From positions 1 through 12,747 of the forward strand of contig CAZKWC010000077.1 in assembly GCA_964556425.1 (NCBI GenBank): a stretch of DNA of 12,747 nucleotides. The letters run 5' to 3'. A program made the position numbers and the translations under genes. Source of the stretch: JALQUL01 sp964556425 (GTDB lineage: Bacteria; Pseudomonadota; Gammaproteobacteria; Burkholderiales; Burkholderiaceae_C). Of this stretch, positions 1-6,963 are shown one piece after another. The notes beneath the pieces were generated by a model. The model saw only the letters and a program-made list of their open reading frames with translations, had not been told where the DNA came from and did not search any database. Each line of letters starts with the position of its first letter. The stretch's first letter is position 1.

Positions 1-34
1 ATTTTAGATTTTTAATTGATTTTGGTCGTTATAT

Positions 35-877
35 ATGAAATCATTAGTTATTTGTGCCGACGATTATGCGCTATCAGAGCCTATTAGTTTGGCCATAGAG
101 ACGCTTGCAAAAAATAAAAGAATTTCGGCCACAAGCGTTATGAGTTTATCGCCACTGTGGCCCTCACATAGCGCTTCACTACAGAGTTTAAAAGGTCAAA
201 TTGATGTTGGCTTACACCTTGATTGGACTAGTGAATTTGCTATTGCTAATGGCCATGGTGGCTCTTTAAATTCTGTGATGTTGAAGTCTTTATTAGGTCA
301 AAACTCTATTGCTGATTGCAAAAAAATAATTCATCAGCAACTTGATTGGTTTGAGAAATATTGGGCTCAAGCTCCTAGTCACATAGATGGTCACCAACAT
401 ATTCATCAGTTTAGTGGCATTCGCCAAGCCCTTATAGAAGTTATTTTAGAGCGGTATTTATTCAGCTATAAAAACGCTAATGTACCAATGCCTTATCTTC
501 GTATTTCTAGGGCAATTAAGCCACAAAATACATTAAAGGCGCAAATTATTGCTTTGATGGGAGCTGGGCCACTATTAAAATCAGCCTCTCAAAATAATAT
601 TTTGAGCCTACCTTATTTAAGTGGAATTTATGATTTAAAAATTGGCCCTATCAGCTACCCACAGCGCATGGAAAACTGGCTCAAGCAAACTACGCCAATT
701 CAAGATTCGATTTTAATGTGTCACCCCAGCTTATTATTAGAAGAACAAGATACTATTTCTGCAGCAAGAGTACAAGAATTTCAATATTTGAATAGTCAAT
801 ATTTTTTAGACCATTTAAATCAATATCAAGTAACTGTTGATAAGGCCGAATTAAGTTTTAAAATTAACCCTATCTAA
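35..877 (+). CDS. ChbG/HpnK (YdjC) family carbohydrate deacetylase
   Basis: A 280-residue protein of the YdjC family, whose members remove N-acetyl groups from sugars (ChbG acts on diacetylchitobiose; HpnK acts in hopanoid maturation). Visible family motifs are the N-terminal strand ending in C-A-D-D-Y (D9, D10), V-G-L-H-L-D-W-T with H61, the H-I-D-G-H-Q-H-I-H block at 116-124, and L-M-C-H-P-S near residues 224-229. The Asp/His/His residues in these motifs form the family's metal site, and all seem intact. Length is normal for the family and no signal peptide is seen, so it is probably cytoplasmic. The start is the first ATG, with a TATAT run just before it and no clear Shine-Dalgarno. The next gene, 42 bases on, is a polyprenol-linked-type glycosyltransferase, so the likely substrate is a lipid-linked or surface-glycan sugar rather than chitobiose. 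The family call is firm; the substrate is inference. Confidence 0.5.
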   Translation: MKSLVICADDYALSEPISLAIETLAKNKRISATSVMSLSPLWPSHSASLQSLKGQIDVGLHLDWTSEFAIANGHGGSLNSVMLKSLLGQNSIADCKKIIHQQLDWFEKYWAQAPSHIDGHQHIHQFSGIRQALIEVILERYLFSYKNANVPMPYLRISRAIKPQNTLKAQIIALMGAGPLLKSASQNNILSLPYLSGIYDLKIGPISYPQRMENWLKQTTPIQDSILMCHPSLLLEEQDTISAARVQEFQYLNSQYFLDHLNQYQVTVDKAELSFKINPI

Positions 878-919
878 AAAAAAATTTTCCCATACAACCC
901 ACTTTTTATAACACCCCTA

Positions 920-1523
920 ATGAATCAACGTAACAATCAGTGGCCTAGTATTTCTTGTGTATTACCGGCCTATAACGAAGCAAAAAATTTAGTTATTGTT
1001 ATTCCAAAATTACAAGCTTATTTATCAAATTTAAATACGCCCTTTGAAATTATTATTGTTGATGATGGTAGCAAAGACAACACGCAAGAAGTGGCCAGGC
1101 AATTGTGTCAACAATTTTCAAGTGTGGTTTTTATTTCATTATCTAGAAATTTTGGTAAAGAGCCTGCCATTGCAGCGGGTTTAAAACACACCAAGGGCGA
1201 AGTGGTGGTACTTATGGATGCCGATGGACAACATCCTTTTGAATATATTTCTACTATGCTTGAAAAATGGCAAAGTGGAGTTGATGTAGTTTACGCTGTT
1301 CGAAAAACCNNNNNNNNNNNNNNNNNNNNNNNNNNNNNNNNNNNNNNNNNNNNNNNNNNNNNNNNNNNNNNNNNNNNNNNNNNNNNNNNNNNNNNNNNNN
1401 NNNNNNNNNATTCAAATGTTAGCAATTGGTACCATTGCCAGTTATATTGGTCGTATTTACGAAGAGGTAAAAGATAGGCCCTTATTTTTAGTACAAGATC
1501 AATTTGGCCAAGGCCTTAAGTAG
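920..1523 (+). CDS. GtrB/DPM1-like family 2 glycosyltransferase, interrupted by assembly gap
   Basis: The first 130 residues form a GT2 Rossmann-like domain: V-L-P-A-Y-N-E (14-20), the nucleotide-binding I-I-V-D-D-G-S (45-51) and a D-A-D (100-102) followed by G-Q-H-P. This matches the GtrB, ArnC and dolichyl-phosphate mannose synthase group, which load a sugar onto a polyprenyl phosphate. The gap starts at 1310. After it, from 1410, the frame reading I-Q-M-L-A-I-G-T-I-A-S-Y-I-G-R-I-Y-E-E-V-K-D-R-P-L to a TAG at 1521-1523 is the usual GtrB C-terminal end (last membrane segment plus Y-I-G-R-I-Y-E-E-V-K). The two parts are in different frames only because the 100 N is a placeholder. Family members have about 310-330 residues, so roughly 150 are missing, including most of the two C-terminal membrane helices. 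No Shine-Dalgarno is visible. A gene broken by assembly, not a pseudogene as far as can be seen. Confidence 0.5.
1310..1409. other. Assembly gap (100 N)
   Basis: Exactly 100 N between two parts of one glycosyltransferase gene. This is the conventional size for a gap of unknown length. From the missing middle of the protein, the true distance is more likely about 400-500 bases (inference from family length). Confidence 0.5.
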
Positions 1524-1544
1524 TCTTTGCATTCATAGGCTTCT

Positions 1545-1578
1545 TCAATCACCAACATATAGGTTGGTGATTGATTTT
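1545..1578 (+). terminator. Intrinsic terminator after the glycosyltransferase
   Basis: CAATCACCAAC (1546-1556) and GTTGGTGATTG (1563-1573) form a perfect 11-bp stem, 12 bp with the T1545-A1574 pair. The loop is 6 nt and TTTT follows. It lies 22 bases past the stop codon and ends the deacetylase/glycosyltransferase unit. Confidence 0.5.
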
Positions 1579-1622
1579 GATTACATTTAATCAACATTGA
1601 AAAAACTATATTATTTAATCTG

Positions 1623-1651
1623 TTGAAGTACTCACTATTTTGTAGTTTAAC
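1623..1651 (+). promoter_or_regulatory. Weak candidate promoter for the efflux operon
   Basis: TTGAAG (1623-1628), 17 bases, then TTTAAC (1646-1651). The -35 is fair and the -10 poor. I saw no better pair between the terminator and the adaptor gene, except that a TATAGT at 1721-1726 could serve as a -10 without a good -35. Low confidence; AT-rich DNA gives such matches by chance. Confidence 0.5.
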
Positions 1652-1693
1652 TATTACCGCTACTGTTTTTGCTTACTTTAATTTTCATTTAAC

Positions 1694-1764
1694 TTTACCC
1701 TAGATTTACTCAAGAATGCTATAGTAAATCAGTCTTATTGAGGGTAAGAGTTTTTTACCCTTTT
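1694..1764 (+). promoter_or_regulatory. Leader with competing inverted repeats upstream of the RND operon
   Basis: An 8-base sequence TTTACCCT occurs twice (1694-1701 and 1754-1761), and the same AGGGTAA (1741-1747) can pair with either copy. Pairing with the first encloses a separate perfect 8-bp hairpin, GATTTACT (1703-1710) with AGTAAATC (1723-1730). Pairing with the second makes a 7-bp hairpin with a 7-nt loop followed by TTT, ending about 20 bases before the adaptor start. The two pairings exclude each other, as in attenuators and riboswitches. Alternatively the GATTTACT palindrome is a DNA operator for a dimeric repressor, common for RND operons, although no repressor gene is adjacent. 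The repeats are seen directly; either function is inference. Confidence 0.5.
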
Positions 1765-1781
1765 AAAAAATTATATTTCAA

Positions 1782-2987
1782 ATGAAAAAATCCACTCAAA
1801 TTGTATTGTTGGGCTCTATTGTTGTAGCAATTGGCGTAGCTATTTATTTTATTTATCAAAAAAAATCCAATTTACAAGACAAAACTGTTCAAAAGACTAC
1901 TTCAACCGTTCCAGCAAGTGGTACTGCTAGCTCTAATACAAGTAGCACTTTAGAAATTAAAGCTTCCGAAGTCTTCACACTCTCGCCCCAAAACTTAAGT
2001 CAAACCATTTTGCTTACCGGCACTATTAAAGCGGTTCAATCGGCTTTTGTTAAAGTCAAGGTGGCAGGTGAAATCTCTGGCTTAACACTACGCGAAGGCG
2101 AAAATGTAAAGGCCGGTCAAGTACTTGGCAAAATAGATGCAACAGAGGCTATAGCCCGTTTTAAACAAGCCCAACAACAAGCCGCCTCAGCAAAATCTCA
2201 ACTTGATATTGCCCAGCGTCAATTTGACAATAACCAAGCCCTCATGACCCAGGGTTTTATTAGTAAAACAGCACTCGATAATGCGAGTTCTAGTTTTAAT
2301 GGGGCAAAGGCCAGTTACCAAGCGGCCTTAGAAGGTGTTAATTTAGCTCAAAAAAGTTTATCTGATACTGCACTTAAAGCCCCTATTTCGGGTGTTATTT
2401 CACAAAAATTAGCTCAAAACGGCGAGCGACTCAGTATTGACAGTCGAGTATATGAAATTGTGGATTTGTCTAAGTTAGAACTCGAAACCAGTTTACCTAT
2501 TAGCGATGCACAAAATATTCGAATTGGTCAAAAAGCAAAAATAAAAATCGACTCCACCAACATTGAAAACCTAGAGGCCACTGTGGTGCGCATTAATCCT
2601 AGCGTACAAAACGGCAGTCGCTCGGTATTGGTTTACTTAAGCGTCGCCCAGCATGAAGCACTCAAACATGGCTTGTTTGCACAAGGCCGAATTTTTATGG
2701 GTGAAAGCTTATCGTTAGTGGTGCCTGTCAGTGCCATTCGCACCGACAAACCCAGTCCTTATGTACAAATCCTAGAGGGCAACACGGTTAAACATCAAAA
2801 AGTCAGTTTAGGTAAACGAGGCGAAGTCAATGATCAAACCGTTGTAGAAGTCATTGGACTTAATGCCAACAGTCAAATTTTGTCGCCTAGCTTAGGTATT
2901 GTGCGCGAAGGTAGCACGATTCGTATTGTGGCTCCTGCAGTCGCCTCTTCTGCATCAGCGCCAGCTTCTACTTCATCAGGGCAATAA
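1782..2987 (+). CDS. RND efflux periplasmic adaptor (membrane fusion protein)
   Basis: A 401-residue HlyD/AcrA-type adaptor that links an inner-membrane RND pump to an outer-membrane channel. One N-terminal hydrophobic segment (about 6-25) anchors it, with the rest in the periplasm. A flexible Ser/Thr/Ala-rich linker (about 30-58) follows. The split lipoyl domain is visible as A-G-E-I-S-G-L..E-G-E-N-V-K-A-G-Q-V-L (95-116) and L-K-A-P-I-S-G-V-I (198-206), with the alpha-helical hairpin between them (about 121-191, rich in Ala and Gln). The beta-barrel and membrane-proximal parts come after, and the end is a low-complexity Ala/Ser tail (about 384-401). No Cys lipobox, so not a lipoprotein. The permease starts 2 bases after the stop, so the two are co-transcribed and probably translationally coupled. 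Drug or solute specificity cannot be read from the sequence. Confidence 0.5.
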   Translation: MKKSTQIVLLGSIVVAIGVAIYFIYQKKSNLQDKTVQKTTSTVPASGTASSNTSSTLEIKASEVFTLSPQNLSQTILLTGTIKAVQSAFVKVKVAGEISGLTLREGENVKAGQVLGKIDATEAIARFKQAQQQAASAKSQLDIAQRQFDNNQALMTQGFISKTALDNASSSFNGAKASYQAALEGVNLAQKSLSDTALKAPISGVISQKLAQNGERLSIDSRVYEIVDLSKLELETSLPISDAQNIRIGQKAKIKIDSTNIENLEATVVRINPSVQNGSRSVLVYLSVAQHEALKHGLFAQGRIFMGESLSLVVPVSAIRTDKPSPYVQILEGNTVKHQKVSLGKRGEVNDQTVVEVIGLNANSQILSPSLGIVREGSTIRIVAPAVASSASAPASTSSGQ

Positions 2988-2989
2988 TT

Positions 2990-5900
2990 ATGTGGTTTAC
3001 CCGAGTCAGTCTGCAAAACCCAGTTTTTGCCACCATGATTATGTTGGCAATTACGGTCTTGGGTTTGTTTTCATATCAACGTTTACAAGTCGACCAATTT
3101 CCCTCTATTGACTTTCCGGTTATTGTGGTGGTAACCGACTATCCTGGCGCATCTCCTGAAATCGTTGAAACCGAGGTGAGTAAAAAAATCGAAGAGGGTG
3201 TTAACTCAATTGCAGGTATTAATGCTTTAACTTCTAAAAGCTACGAAGGTCAATCGGTAGTGGTAATTGAATTTCAATTGCACATTGATGGGCGTAAAGC
3301 AGCCGAAGATGTACGCGAAAAATTAGCCACCATAAAAGCGGGTTTAAGAACTGAGGTGAAAGAGCCAAGAGTCTTACGTTTTGATCCTAGTGCCAGAGCG
3401 ATTTGGTCGGTGGCCGTATTACCCGAAGATAAAAACTCTCAAGCCAATGCAGTAGAGCTTACCAATTGGGCCAATCAAACACTTAAAAAACGCTTAGAAA
3501 ATGTGCGTGGAGTGGGTTCTGTTACGGTGGTAGGCGGCACCAAACGTGAAATTAATTTGTATTTAAACCCTCAAGCTTTAGAGTCTTTTGGTATTACTGC
3601 AGACCAAGTAGTAGCTGCTGTACGAAATGAAAATCAAGACTTGCCAGTAGGCTCGGTGCGCAATCTAGAACAAGACCGTGTGGTACAAATTAATGCTCGC
3701 ATGAAACGTCCTGAAGACTTTGCCAATATTATTGTGGCAAGGCGAGGCGGTGCTGCTATTCGTTTATCTCAAGTAGCACAAATCAATGATGGAGCACAAG
3801 AAGCAGAATCATTAGCCTTGTTCAACGGCCAGCGTGCATTGGTTTTACAGGTACAAAAATCACAAGACGAAAACACCATTCAGGTAGTAGATGGCTTAAA
3901 TAAAGCCCGTGACGAAATGCAAAGTCTAATGCCTAAAGGCTGGAAACTAGAAAACGTCACCGATGGTTCTAGACCTATTCGAGTAGCGGTTGATAACGTA
4001 AAGCGCACCTTAATTGAGGGTGCTTTATTAACTGTTTTAATTGTATTTTTGTTTTTAAACTCTTGGCGCTCTACCGTTATTACAGGCCTTACCTTACCTA
4101 TTTCGGTCATTGGTACTTTCTTGTTCATGAATGCCTTTGGCTTTACTATTAACATGATTACCTTAATGGCTTTGTCATTGTGCGTAGGACTATTAATTGA
4201 TGACGCCATTGTGGTGCGAGAAAATATTGTGCGCCATGTACAAATGGGTAAAAGCGCCTTTAAAGCATCTTTAGATGGCACACAAGAAATTGGTTTGGCG
4301 GTATTGGCCACTACCTTGTCTATTGTGGCGGTGTTTTTACCAATTGGTTTTATGGGCGGTATTATTGGTAAGTTCTTCCACCAATTTGGTATTACCATTG
4401 TGGCGGCAGTGCTTATTTCTATGTTTGTGAGTTTTACCCTAGACCCAATGCTGAGTAGCATTTGGCATGATCCAAGCATTGACTCGCATGGCAAACCTGC
4501 TGGCCCCAGAAAAGGCTGGTATGACCATACCATTGGCAGAGTCACGCAGTGGTTTGATACTGGCACTACCGCACTTGAAAACGGTTATCAAAAAATCTTG
4601 CGCTGGTCTTTGTTACATAAAAAATCTACCTTAGCGATTGCAATGGTGGTATTTATTATCAGTATTTTAATGGTAAGGGTGTTGGGCACCGAATTTGTAC
4701 CTAAAGCCGACTTTTCCGAAACCTCTTTAACTTTTAGTACACCAGCGGGTTCTTCGCTAGAGGTAACAGAAGCCAAAACCAAACAAGTGGAAGATATTAT
4801 TCGCAGTTTTCCAGAAGTTAAATACACCTTAAGCACTATTAACACGGGTAGTGCTTCTGGCAAGACATCTGCGTCTATTTATATTCGCTTAGTCGATAGA
4901 AAAAATCGTAGTCGAAGTGCCGATGCAATGTCAGCTTTATTGCGCGATCGGCTGGTCAAAATTGCAGGCATTACGGTTACACACGTTGGCCTTACCGATG
5001 CAGTGGGTGGCAATAAACAAATTGAGTTCTCTTTCTTAGGCCCAGACCAAGCAGAACTTGAAAAAATTTCTAGCCAAGCCTTAGACAAAATCAGAAATAC
5101 TGCTGGCCTAGTCGATTTAGACTCCAGCATGAAAGCCAACAAACCAACGGTTGATATTACGATTAAGCAAGATATTGCTTCTGATATTGGCGTGGCGACT
5201 GCTAGTTTAGGTAACCAATTAAGAACCTTGGTGGCAGGCACTACAGTAGGCAACTGGCGCGCACCAGATGACCAAACCTATGACGTGAACGTGCGCTTAA
5301 AACCAGAAGCCAGAAACTCACCTCAAGACCTTGAAAAACTACCCTTTACTACCACCGCAGCCGATGGCAGTTTAAAAGTGGTGCAACTCAGTCAAATAGC
5401 CGAAGTAAAAGAAACCACTGGCCCCAACCAAATTAACCGTCGTGACTTGACCCGAGAAGTTTCGGTCAATGCCAATGCCTTTGGTCGCTCGGCTGGCGAA
5501 GTCTCTAATGATATTAAAAAGGTGTTGGACAGCATGGCACTACCACCAGGTTACCGTTACCAGTTTGGTGGTTCTACCAAAAATATGGCGGAATCTTTTG
5601 GCTATGCGGTTTCTGCACTAGCACTGGCCATTATTTTTATTTACATGATTTTGGCAAGTCAATTCAAGAGCTTTTTACAACCCATTGCTTTAATGACATC
5701 ACTACCATTGACCTTAATTGGTGTGGTGCTGGCTTTATTGGCCTTTAACTCTACCCTTTCCATGTTTTCGATAATTGGGGTGGTCATGCTAATGGGCTTG
5801 GTTACCAAAAATGCTATTTTATTAGTTGATTTTGCGATTCGCTCGCGCGAAGATCACCTAGATGAAACAGGTAAAATGGCGCCAGGCTTGCCACGTGCAG

Positions 5901-6181
5901 AGGCCTTGTTATTAGCCGCAAAAGTCAGGTTAAGGCCTATTTTAATGACTACTTTAGCGATGGTGTTTGGTATGGTTCCTTTGGCATTTGCCCTTACCGA
6001 AGGTTCTGAACAACGTGCCCCTATGGGCCAAGCAGTTATTGGCGGAGTAATTACTTCCTCTTTATTAACTTTGGTAGTAGTTCCCGTGATGTATTGTTAT
6101 ATGGATGATTTAGCCAATTGGTTTAAACGCAAGTTCGGTGCAAGCACAACGTCACATAGCACGAGTAAAATAGAGGCATAA
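2990..6181 (+). CDS. RND multidrug-type efflux permease (HAE1/Mdt-like)
   Basis: A 1063-residue inner-membrane proton/substrate antiporter of the AcrB/MdtB superfamily, the usual full length. It has TM1 near 10-29, a large periplasmic loop with the conserved P-G-A-S-P-E-I-V-E-T-E-V segment, TM2-6 (about 338-480), a second periplasmic half, and TM8-12. The proton-relay residues are present: D404-D405 in G-L-L-I-D-D-A-I-V-V (TM4) and a lysine at 940 in V-T-K-N-A-I-L-L-V-D (TM10), the same position as K940 of AcrB. This argues for a working transporter of hydrophobic or amphiphilic compounds rather than a metal-exporting CusA type, whose TM4 motif differs. An AGGG at 2978-2981 is a fair ribosome site. 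It needs the adaptor upstream and a TolC-type channel, and one is encoded 0.8 kb downstream. The substrate is unknown. Confidence 0.5.
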   Translation: MWFTRVSLQNPVFATMIMLAITVLGLFSYQRLQVDQFPSIDFPVIVVVTDYPGASPEIVETEVSKKIEEGVNSIAGINALTSKSYEGQSVVVIEFQLHIDGRKAAEDVREKLATIKAGLRTEVKEPRVLRFDPSARAIWSVAVLPEDKNSQANAVELTNWANQTLKKRLENVRGVGSVTVVGGTKREINLYLNPQALESFGITADQVVAAVRNENQDLPVGSVRNLEQDRVVQINARMKRPEDFANIIVARRGGAAIRLSQVAQINDGAQEAESLALFNGQRALVLQVQKSQDENTIQVVDGLNKARDEMQSLMPKGWKLENVTDGSRPIRVAVDNVKRTLIEGALLTVLIVFLFLNSWRSTVITGLTLPISVIGTFLFMNAFGFTINMITLMALSLCVGLLIDDAIVVRENIVRHVQMGKSAFKASLDGTQEIGLAVLATTLSIVAVFLPIGFMGGIIGKFFHQFGITIVAAVLISMFVSFTLDPMLSSIWHDPSIDSHGKPAGPRKGWYDHTIGRVTQWFDTGTTALENGYQKILRWSLLHKKSTLAIAMVVFIISILMVRVLGTEFVPKADFSETSLTFSTPAGSSLEVTEAKTKQVEDIIRSFPEVKYTLSTINTGSASGKTSASIYIRLVDRKNRSRSADAMSALLRDRLVKIAGITVTHVGLTDAVGGNKQIEFSFLGPDQAELEKISSQALDKIRNTAGLVDLDSSMKANKPTVDITIKQDIASDIGVATASLGNQLRTLVAGTTVGNWRAPDDQTYDVNVRLKPEARNSPQDLEKLPFTTTAADGSLKVVQLSQIAEVKETTGPNQINRRDLTREVSVNANAFGRSAGEVSNDIKKVLDSMALPPGYRYQFGGSTKNMAESFGYAVSALALAIIFIYMILASQFKSFLQPIALMTSLPLTLIGVVLALLAFNSTLSMFSIIGVVMLMGLVTKNAILLVDFAIRSREDHLDETGKMAPGLPRAEALLLAAKVRLRPILMTTLAMVFGMVPLAFALTEGSEQRAPMGQAVIGGVITSSLLTLVVVPVMYCYMDDLANWFKRKFGASTTSHSTSKIEA

Positions 6182-6220
6182 ACCCTTATTTTTCATTTAA
6201 CAGTTAAGAAGATAATCCAA

Positions 6221-6874
6221 ATGAATATGCAACAAGCCCGTTTTAACATGATTGAGCAACAAATCAGACCTTGGAATGTTCTCGATCTCGATGTTCTTGA
6301 AATATTAGAGCAAATTCCTCGTGAAAATTTTGTTGCAGCGGGTCAAGAAGTATTGGCCTATGTAGATACCGAGTTACCCCTGCCTTGTGGCCAATTCATG
6401 TTGTCACCACGCGTTCAAGCTCGTTTGTTCCATGATGCCAAAATCCAAGCACACGAAACCGTTTTGGAAATTGGCACAGGTTCTGGCTATTTAACTGCAT
6501 TGTTGGCAAGTAAAGCTAAAGAAGTGGTGAGCCTAGAATTACACCAAGAAATTGCTGATTTAGCCAAAGCCAATTTAAGCCAAGCTGGAGTTAGCAATGT
6601 TGAAGTAGTGCATGCCGATGCGGTCCAGTACAAAAGCCCAAAAGGTCCATTTGATGTAATTATTTTGACTGGCTCTGTGGCAAGTGTGCCCAGCTTTATT
6701 TTTGATCAATTAAAAGTATTGGGCCGAGTAATCGCAATTGTGGGTCATGAACCCATGATGCGTACCACTATTTACAAAAGCATTAGTGAAAATAAATTTG
6801 AAACTACCCAACCTTGGGACACCGTTGCGCCTCGTTTGCTAGGTTTTCCTGAGCCCAGCGAATTTCAGTTTTAA
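6221..6874 (+). CDS. Protein-L-isoaspartate O-methyltransferase-like SAM methyltransferase (divergent Pcm paralogue)
   Basis: A 217-residue class I SAM-dependent methyltransferase of the PCMT family. The SAM-binding motif I is L-E-I-G-T-G-S-G-Y (82-90), an acidic D133 sits in H-A-D-A-V, and P-F-D-V-I-I-L-T (143-150) is motif II. The N-terminal signature A-R-F-N-M-I-E-Q-Q-I-R-P-W supports the chosen ATG. In true repair enzymes the loop before motif I usually reads G-Q-T-I-S-Q-P; here it is G-Q-F-M-L-S-P (57-63), so isoaspartate repair activity is doubtful. I recall this divergent branch, ending in P-R-L-x-G-F-x-x-P-S-x-F-x-F, beside tolC in Burkholderiales; its substrate is not known to me. 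It starts 39 bases after the permease with AAGAAG upstream, so it is probably the last gene of the pump operon. Confidence 0.5.
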   Translation: MNMQQARFNMIEQQIRPWNVLDLDVLEILEQIPRENFVAAGQEVLAYVDTELPLPCGQFMLSPRVQARLFHDAKIQAHETVLEIGTGSGYLTALLASKAKEVVSLELHQEIADLAKANLSQAGVSNVEVVHADAVQYKSPKGPFDVIILTGSVASVPSFIFDQLKVLGRVIAIVGHEPMMRTTIYKSISENKFETTQPWDTVAPRLLGFPEPSEFQF

Positions 6875-6883
6875 ACTAAATAG

Positions 6884-6914
6884 AAAATAGGGCTAATATG
6901 GTTTGCCCTATTTT
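6884..6914 (+). terminator. Hairpin between the Pcm-like gene and tolC
   Basis: AAAATAGGGC (6884-6893) and GCCCTATTTT (6905-6914) form a perfect 10-bp stem with an 11-nt loop. The T-run is the 3' end of the stem itself. It looks like an intrinsic terminator that separates tolC from the pump operon, though read-through is possible. Confidence 0.5.
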
Positions 6915-6963
6915 GGCTTAGTCGCTTGCTTATTGATTGCATATTGTTAATTAGGATTTTTTA

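Noticed and set aside
2899..3111. 70-codon + strand frame spanning the adaptor/permease junction
   Set aside because: It overlaps two well-supported genes in another frame and has no recognisable domain.
3880..5253. Long - strand open frames opposite the permease gene
   Set aside because: They lie wholly inside a clearly conserved RND permease on the other strand and show no family motifs.
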